Shown here one piece after another: positions 59,642-64,000 of a stretch of 64,000 nt of DNA. Below the pieces are notes generated by a model. The model worked only from the letters and a program-made list of their open reading frames with translations, was not told where the DNA came from and did not search any database. A program made the translations under genes and the position numbers. The stretch spans positions 1 to 64,000 of the forward strand of contig DAIDGW010000090.1 in the NCBI GenBank assembly GCA_027452245.1, read 5' to 3'. The stretch is from Acidobacteriaceae bacterium. GTDB taxonomy: Bacteria > Acidobacteriota > Terriglobia > Terriglobales > Acidobacteriaceae. Positions within the stretch are counted from its first letter, which is position 1; every line of letters begins with the position of its first letter.

Positions 59642-59854
59642 ATGACTCCGGTCGGCAGGATTCAGACGATGGCATGGCCCATGTTCGTTACGGTTTGTGC
59701 TGTGGGGTTGCCGTTCTACTTTCGATGCTTAGTCGAACTGTGGAAGGAGATTCGTCCGAAGAAACTCTGCTGTATCGAGCGAATTCGTTCGAATGACACT
59801 TCCATGCCGCGCACAGAAACCGTACAAAGAAAGCGCGAGTGGCGCGCGGGCTAA
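59642..59854 (+). CDS. Possible small single-helix membrane protein
   Basis: Seventy codons with one membrane helix (MAWPMFVTVCAVGLPFYFRC) followed by a basic tail. It starts just after GGAAG, though the spacing to the ATG is short; a start at the Met of MAWPM (59669) is an alternative. The composition after residue 45 is less protein-like. It lies between the KdpE-like box and the porin. Function unknown; may be spurious. Confidence 0.3.
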   Translation: MTPVGRIQTMAWPMFVTVCAVGLPFYFRCLVELWKEIRPKKLCCIERIRSNDTSMPRTETVQRKREWRAG

Positions 59855-59948
59855 GGGAAGCGCAAGAGGCAAAGGGAGCAAAACTCAATGTCGTTTCAGG
59901 ATATTTCGCCCGAGGCAGTTGGCAACTCTATTCCATGAGATCTCATCC

Positions 59949-61733
59949 ATGAACACAAAACAATGCAGTGCAAGCCATTGTGCTGGCTGGTTGTTGACCG
60001 TTGTTCTGTGCGCCATGGCATTTCCGACAATTGCCGTTGCGCAAAGCGAAAAACCTCAAACTCCGACGAAGAGCGGTGATACAAGCCCCAATGATGATTC
60101 AACTGCTGCCATCCTGAAAGAGTTGGAGCAGATGCGGGCACGCATTCAGGAATTGGAACAGAAGTTGAAAGATTCGGCGGCGAAGAATGCCAGCAAGCCA
60201 AGCGCTAGTTCGACGGCAGTAGCCCCGGCGAATGCGACGCCTTCAGCAGCCAGCGGGGCCGATGCTACGCCGGTACCAGCAACGGCGACGAACTCGGCCG
60301 CGGCGACCGCGCAGCCAGCCGCTGGCGCGTCCGCACCGACAGTCTTAGCGGACCAACCTGGAGCCTTGAACGCAGCCGTCCACCCAGCCGCCCAAGACAC
60401 CGCCGCACAGTCGAACGGTCAAGTTGCCGCCACCAGCAAGCCGCCGAAGCCCGATCCTTTTTCTCTCTATGACTACACCTGGCTGAACGGCAATCCGCGT
60501 ATCAAAGAAGTACCGCTGGACACAAAGTTCTTCACGCCGGAAATCCGTTTTGACGTCCCTTACACGTACGACTTCAATCACCCGGCCGACGACACGATCG
60601 GCGGTTCCAGCGAGGTCTTCCGGGCACAGGAATTCCAGGTCACGCAGGCAGGTGTTGGCGGCGACTTCCATTGGGACAACGTGCAAGGCCGCTTCATGAC
60701 GCAGTTTGGAATGTATTCGGCAACGACACCTCGCAATGACGCGAGTCCCGGGCGCGGCAACTGGAACCTGGACACTGCCTACCGCTATATCTCCGAGGCT
60801 TACGGCGGATATCACTTCAATTTGCTCGATGGCGTGAACGTGCAAGCCGGCATCTTCATGTCATACATCGGCCTGTTCAGCTATTACCAGTTCGACAACT
60901 GGGCCTATCAGCCTTCTTACGTCTCTTCGAACACGCCATGGTTTTTCAACGGCATGCGGGTGCAGATCTTCCCTACTCCGAAGCTGAAAATCGAGCCCTG
61001 GATCATAAACGGGTGGCAATCGTACGGCCGGTTCAATTCTCGCCCCGGGATCGGCGGGCAGGTCCTGTGGCGTCCGAACGGCTCAATCTCCGTAGTCGGC
61101 AATCAGTATCTGCTCGGTGCCGACACGCTCGGCGTGCCGGGCCGAATAAGGTACCACACGGATGACAGCCTGCAAGTCAAGTACTACGACAACCCGGGGC
61201 GGCTGGTGGACAAAGCTGCATTCTCACTGACTGGCGACATGGGATGCGAGCACGGCGGCGGGGTGAGTTGCGCCACCAATTCGGTGCACTACGCGGGCGG
61301 CAAGCCAACGGTCTGGCCCAAGCAGGATTTTCTGGGCTTCATGGTCTACAACCGATTGTGGTTTGACCGCGACCGGTTTGGATTCACCGTGGGCGGAGGA
61401 AAAATCAACAATCCAGGACGCTATCTCGTGTTGTTGCCGCCGATCAATGGAGCGACAGCGCTGACGGGCACGCCTTACTTCCCGGAGAGCCCGGGCGATC
61501 CTTTCAAAGCCTGGGATGCGTCGGCGACCTTCGATTACATGCCGAAGCAATACATCACGTTTCGCTGGGAATACAACCATCGGCACGCGAACGTCCCATA
61601 TTTCACGGGGCCGGGGGGAATCACGCCTCCAGGCGGGGATACAGGAACGCCGGGGAGCTTTGTGCCGGGATGGGCACCGGATTTGCGCCACACAGAAGAT
61701 CGGGTAACAGGAGCATTGCTGGTGATGTTTTGA
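59949..61733 (+). CDS. Bbp2/OmpL-type outer-membrane porin
   Basis: Outer-membrane beta-barrel protein of 594 aa. Signal peptide at residues 1-31 (AMAFPTIAVAQ). A short coiled coil (ELEQMRARIQELEQKLKDSA) is followed by an Ala/Thr/Pro-rich linker and then a barrel beginning about residue 175. Barrel strands are rich in aromatic residues (YHFNLLDGVNVQAGIFMSYI, FLGFMVYNRLWFDRDRFGF). The final residues are VTGALLVMF, and a terminal Phe is the outer-membrane insertion signal, so the gene is complete. It is likely a porin expressed with potassium limitation given its place between kdpE and kdpA. The frame is open 52 codons upstream of the signal peptide but that is not protein-like. Confidence 0.8.
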   Translation: MNTKQCSASHCAGWLLTVVLCAMAFPTIAVAQSEKPQTPTKSGDTSPNDDSTAAILKELEQMRARIQELEQKLKDSAAKNASKPSASSTAVAPANATPSAASGADATPVPATATNSAAATAQPAAGASAPTVLADQPGALNAAVHPAAQDTAAQSNGQVAATSKPPKPDPFSLYDYTWLNGNPRIKEVPLDTKFFTPEIRFDVPYTYDFNHPADDTIGGSSEVFRAQEFQVTQAGVGGDFHWDNVQGRFMTQFGMYSATTPRNDASPGRGNWNLDTAYRYISEAYGGYHFNLLDGVNVQAGIFMSYIGLFSYYQFDNWAYQPSYVSSNTPWFFNGMRVQIFPTPKLKIEPWIINGWQSYGRFNSRPGIGGQVLWRPNGSISVVGNQYLLGADTLGVPGRIRYHTDDSLQVKYYDNPGRLVDKAAFSLTGDMGCEHGGGVSCATNSVHYAGGKPTVWPKQDFLGFMVYNRLWFDRDRFGFTVGGGKINNPGRYLVLLPPINGATALTGTPYFPESPGDPFKAWDASATFDYMPKQYITFRWEYNHRHANVPYFTGPGGITPPGGDTGTPGSFVPGWAPDLRHTEDRVTGALLVMF

Positions 61734-61740
61734 GCAATGA

Positions 61741-62157
61741 AAACCGAAATGGAGAGTTACGAATCCGAAGCTTACGCTGGAAGGAGAAGGTGACTACTTC
61801 CATCAGCAGCTTTGGGAAAATGCCGGGCCCGGACGGCCGGCGGATCCCATGCATGTGGTTGGTGGCGCAGCTTATCTGCAATACCAGTTCAACCAGAAGT
61901 TTGCGGTGGCGACGCGGGCCGAGTACATGTCCGACCGAGGCGGACTGTTCAGTGGGATTACCCAGGCGCTCAAGGAGAACACGGTCACCTTCGACTACAA
62001 CGTAACGAAGGGGCTGCAGATGCGGTACGAGTGGAGACGGGACTATTCGAATCAACCATCGTTCCTCTCCGATGTGCAAGGCATTTTGAAATAGCAGCAG
62101 ACGACGGCAACGATCGGGTTGATTTGGTGGTGGGGCCGAAAGCAAGGCTCCTGGTAG
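61741..62157 (+). pseudogene. 3' remnant of a second Bbp2-type porin, interrupted by TAG
   Basis: One frame from 61741 encodes the last part of a Bbp2-type barrel, different from the intact porin: NPKLTLEGDYFHQQLW, AAYLQYQFNQKFAVATRAEY, SDRGGLFSGITQALKENTVT, MRYEWRRDYSNQPSFLSD. It reaches GILK, then TAG (62092-62094), then continues in frame as QQTTATIGLIWWWGRKQGSW and ends at TAG 62155. The continuation is the expected end of this family, so the first TAG is an in-frame nonsense change. No start codon or N-terminal part exists: an upstream in-frame TGA is at 61738. It looks like a decayed duplicate. Confidence 0.7.
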
Positions 62158-62176
62158 ACGGTTGCGGGAGATACCT

Positions 62177-62263
62177 ATGGAAGACGTTATTTGGCTTATG
62201 GTGACGATCGCGTTTTTCGCGCTCTCGATTGCGTATGTGCATTTCTGCGAGCGCGTGAAGTGA
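62177..62263 (+). CDS. Small membrane protein upstream of kdpF
   Basis: Twenty-eight residues, MEDVIWLMVTIAFFALSIAY followed by VHFCERVK, forming one membrane helix. GGGAG lies six bases before the ATG. It is seven bases before kdpF. Short proteins of this type often come before kdpF in acidobacterial kdp loci (inference from memory). It may help assemble KdpFABC, but this is not shown. Confidence 0.65.
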   Translation: MEDVIWLMVTIAFFALSIAYVHFCERVK

Positions 62264-62270
62264 GGAAATT

Positions 62271-62360
62271 ATGAACTGGGAATCGATGATCATGCTGGTG
62301 GTCAGCGCGCTGACGATGGTGTATCTGATCTACGCACTGCTGCGGCCGGAGAAATTCTGA
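62271..62360 (+). CDS. kdpF: KdpF subunit of the potassium-transporting ATPase
   Basis: Twenty-nine residues with one membrane helix (MIMLVVSALTMVYLIYALLR) and the typical end ALLRPEKF. KdpF is a small lipid-like stabilising subunit of KdpFABC. It ends one base before the kdpA ATG, fitting a coupled operon. Confidence 0.85.
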   Translation: MNWESMIMLVVSALTMVYLIYALLRPEKF

Positions 62361-62361
62361 A

Positions 62362-64000
62362 ATGACAGTCAATGGGTGGTTTCAAATCTTGTTTTTCCTG
62401 CTGCTGGTGTTTCTGGTAACCAAGCCAATGGGTGTCTTCATGACGCGGGTGTTCAACCGCGAGAAGACTTTCATGGATCCGGTAATGCGTCCGTTGGAGC
62501 GTCTGCTTTATCGCGTCACCGGAGTGGACGAAGACCACGAAATGCGATGGACGGAGTACGCGATTGCGATGCTGCTGTTCAGCGTAGTCTCGATGATCGT
62601 CCTGTACCTTATGCAGAGGCTGCAACAGTACTTGCCCTGGAATCCGCAGAAGTTCGGCCCAGTCACTCCGGCGCACGTAGCCTTCAATACGGCCGCGTCG
62701 TTTACCACCAATACAAACTGGCAGGCCTATGCGGGTGAGACGACAATGAGTTATTTCACCCAGATGGCGGGGTTGGCGTTTCACAACTTCGTCTCGGCGG
62801 CAACCGGCATCGCTCTGGCGATTGCATTCATTCGGGGCATCGCCCGCCGGCAGATGAAAACGATCGGAAACTTCTGGGTTGACCTCGTTCGTGGCTGTCT
62901 GTGGGTGCTGTTGCCGTTTTGTGTGGTGGGCGCGCTGGCGCTGGTTTCCCAGGGAGTAGTGCAGAATTTGCATCCTTACGAGACCGTGAAGCTCGTTGAA
63001 CCGATGCAGGTGCAAAAGACGGACGCGAGCGGCAAGCCCATGGTCGACAGCCACGGCAAACCGGTAATGCAGACAGTGACGGAACAGACGATCGCACAGG
63101 GGCCGGTGGCATCGCAGGAAATCATCAAGGAATTCGGAACGAATGGCGGCGGCTTTTTCAATGCGAACAGCGCGCATCCGTTTGAGAATCCGACGCCGCT
63201 CACGAATTTGATTGAGATGGTGGCGATCTTCACGATCGGGGCCGGGCTGACCTACACTCTGGGTCGCATGACGGGGTCCCAAGCGCATGGATGGGCTGTT
63301 TGGTCGGCAATGGCAATTCTGTTCCTGGCCGGCGTGATGGTTGCATATTGGGCGGAAGCTCGAGGCAACCCGTTGCTGACGGGAGTCAATCCACACGTCA
63401 CCGCACTGCAACCGGGCGGCAATATGGAAGGCAAGGAAGTGCGGTTCGGAATCGCAGACACTGCGCTATTCGGAACCGTCACCACCGATGCCAGCTGCGG
63501 CGCGATTAACGGATGGTTCGATTCGTTCACTCCACTGGGTGGGATGATTCCGCTGGTAAATATCATGCTCAGCGAAGTCATCTTCGGCGGAGTGGGCGCC
63601 GGGATGTATGGGATGTTGATCTACATCGTGCTGGCGGTGTTTATTGCCGGCCTAATGGTCGGGAGAACCCCGGAATACCTCGGAAAGAAGATCGAAGCCT
63701 ATGACGTCAAGATGGCGATGCTCGTGGTTCTTGTGTTTCCCCTGGTCATTCTGGCCTTCACTGCTGTTTCGAGCGTGAACGGATTCGGTACTTCGAGTAT
63801 TGCGAATCAGGGGCCGCACGGCTTGACTGAAATGCTATATGCGTTTGTGTCCGGTGCGGGAAACAACGGATCGGCCTTCGGCGGCTTGACCGCAAACACG
63901 CTCTGGTATGACACCACCGTCGGGCTCACGATGCTGGCGGGACGATTTTTGATGATCGTCCCCATGCTGGCGATCGCGGGCAATCTGGCGGAGAAGAAGT
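62362..64000 (+). CDS. kdpA: KdpA potassium channel subunit (partial, runs off window)
   Basis: Potassium-selective channel-like subunit of the KdpFABC P-type ATPase. The visible 546 residues cover nearly the whole family length of about 560-590. The four selectivity-filter segments can be read: AASFTTNTNWQAY, FGTNGGGFFNANSAHPF, VTTDASCGAINGWF and SGAGNNGSAFGGL. About ten membrane helices are visible. An extra extracytoplasmic loop (KTDASGKPMVDSHGKPVMQT) is present, as in many non-enteric KdpA proteins. kdpB and kdpC should follow outside the window. Confidence 0.96.
   Translation, partial: MTVNGWFQILFFLLLVFLVTKPMGVFMTRVFNREKTFMDPVMRPLERLLYRVTGVDEDHEMRWTEYAIAMLLFSVVSMIVLYLMQRLQQYLPWNPQKFGPVTPAHVAFNTAASFTTNTNWQAYAGETTMSYFTQMAGLAFHNFVSAATGIALAIAFIRGIARRQMKTIGNFWVDLVRGCLWVLLPFCVVGALALVSQGVVQNLHPYETVKLVEPMQVQKTDASGKPMVDSHGKPVMQTVTEQTIAQGPVASQEIIKEFGTNGGGFFNANSAHPFENPTPLTNLIEMVAIFTIGAGLTYTLGRMTGSQAHGWAVWSAMAILFLAGVMVAYWAEARGNPLLTGVNPHVTALQPGGNMEGKEVRFGIADTALFGTVTTDASCGAINGWFDSFTPLGGMIPLVNIMLSEVIFGGVGAGMYGMLIYIVLAVFIAGLMVGRTPEYLGKKIEAYDVKMAMLVVLVFPLVILAFTAVSSVNGFGTSSIANQGPHGLTEMLYAFVSGAGNNGSAFGGLTANTLWYDTTVGLTMLAGRFLMIVPMLAIAGNLAEKK

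Larger units (their letters stand above)
59492..59948. other. Regulatory region between kdpE and porin gene
   Basis: These 457 bases contain a KdpE-box-like site at 59567-59583 in a T-rich stretch, and a possible small membrane-protein gene at 59642-59854. The rest shows no clear element; AT-rich DNA at 59560-59615 is the likely promoter area of the porin and kdp genes. Confidence 0.6.

Noticed and set aside
61733..62157. Frameshift within a single long porin gene
   Set aside because: The first porin ends in a complete barrel C-terminus with terminal Phe, so the following fragment is from a second porin, not a shifted end of the first.
62302..63411. Minus-strand 369-codon open frame opposite kdpA
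   Set aside because: It is wholly antisense to kdpF and kdpA, His/Arg-rich and unlike a real protein.

Overview
The window looks like a chromosomal segment of an Acidobacteriota member (Terriglobia, Koribacter/Sulfotelmatobacter-like). This is inferred from the gene mix and not from any marker search: moderately GC-rich DNA, serine/threonine kinases carrying TolB-type beta-propellers or membrane tails, FecR proteins with Trp-rich DUF6600-like repeats, a Cys-bearing Crp/Fnr regulator, GAF-containing sigma-54 activators, and a Bbp2-type porin in front of kdp. No rRNA, tRNA, CRISPR array, prophage or insertion sequence was seen. Coding density is high and most genes are housekeeping.

Layout. 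0-5.7 kb: GH37 trehalase, PfkB sugar kinase, ruvA, mnmE and a secreted TlpA-like thioredoxin. 5.7-13.2 kb: a structured intergenic region leading to a cold-shock gene, a kinase/beta-propeller receptor, a secreted C39-like protein, a metallo-beta-lactamase-fold lactonase, glutaredoxin, a membrane-anchored trypsin-like protease and an aldo/keto reductase. 13.4-25.4 kb: gamma-glutamyltransferase, a TIM-barrel isomerase, asnS flanked on both sides by related inverted repeats, arginase, ddl, an S10 carboxypeptidase, glnS, two small helical proteins and a TTG-initiated thiolase. 25.5-34.1 kb: a secreted DUF4412-like protein, a LytTR response regulator, an extended Crp/Fnr regulator, a three-GAF sigma-54 activator, purS and glmS. 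34.1-38.8 kb: a decapitated vapC remnant, a polytopic glycosyltransferase-like protein and a zinc-ribbon/kinase/multi-TM protein.

38.8-45.8 kb is a stress block: dnaK, dnaJ, an APC permease, an HspR-type MerR repressor and a histone-deacetylase-family enzyme. A HAIR-like operator overlaps the sigma-70-type promoter of dnaK, so a local HspR autocircuit is likely. 45.9-53.9 kb: two FecR/DUF6600 surface proteins flank an NtrB/NtrC-type two-component pair and a secreted DUF2780-like protein. 54-56 kb: a TrmJ-like RNA methylase and a pseudokinase fused through one membrane helix to a TonB C-terminal domain.

56.2-64 kb is a potassium-response locus. KdpD is split into two divergently transcribed genes, the histidine kinase on the minus strand and the KdpD N-terminal/Usp module on the plus strand. 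KdpE follows, then a KdpE-box-like site, a Bbp2 porin, a decayed piece of a second Bbp2 porin, two tiny membrane proteins (the second is KdpF) and kdpA, which runs off the end of the window.

The observations most worth following up are the HspR/HAIR circuit, the split KdpD with its KdpE-like box and porin, the pseudokinase-TonB fusion, and the repeat pair around asnS.
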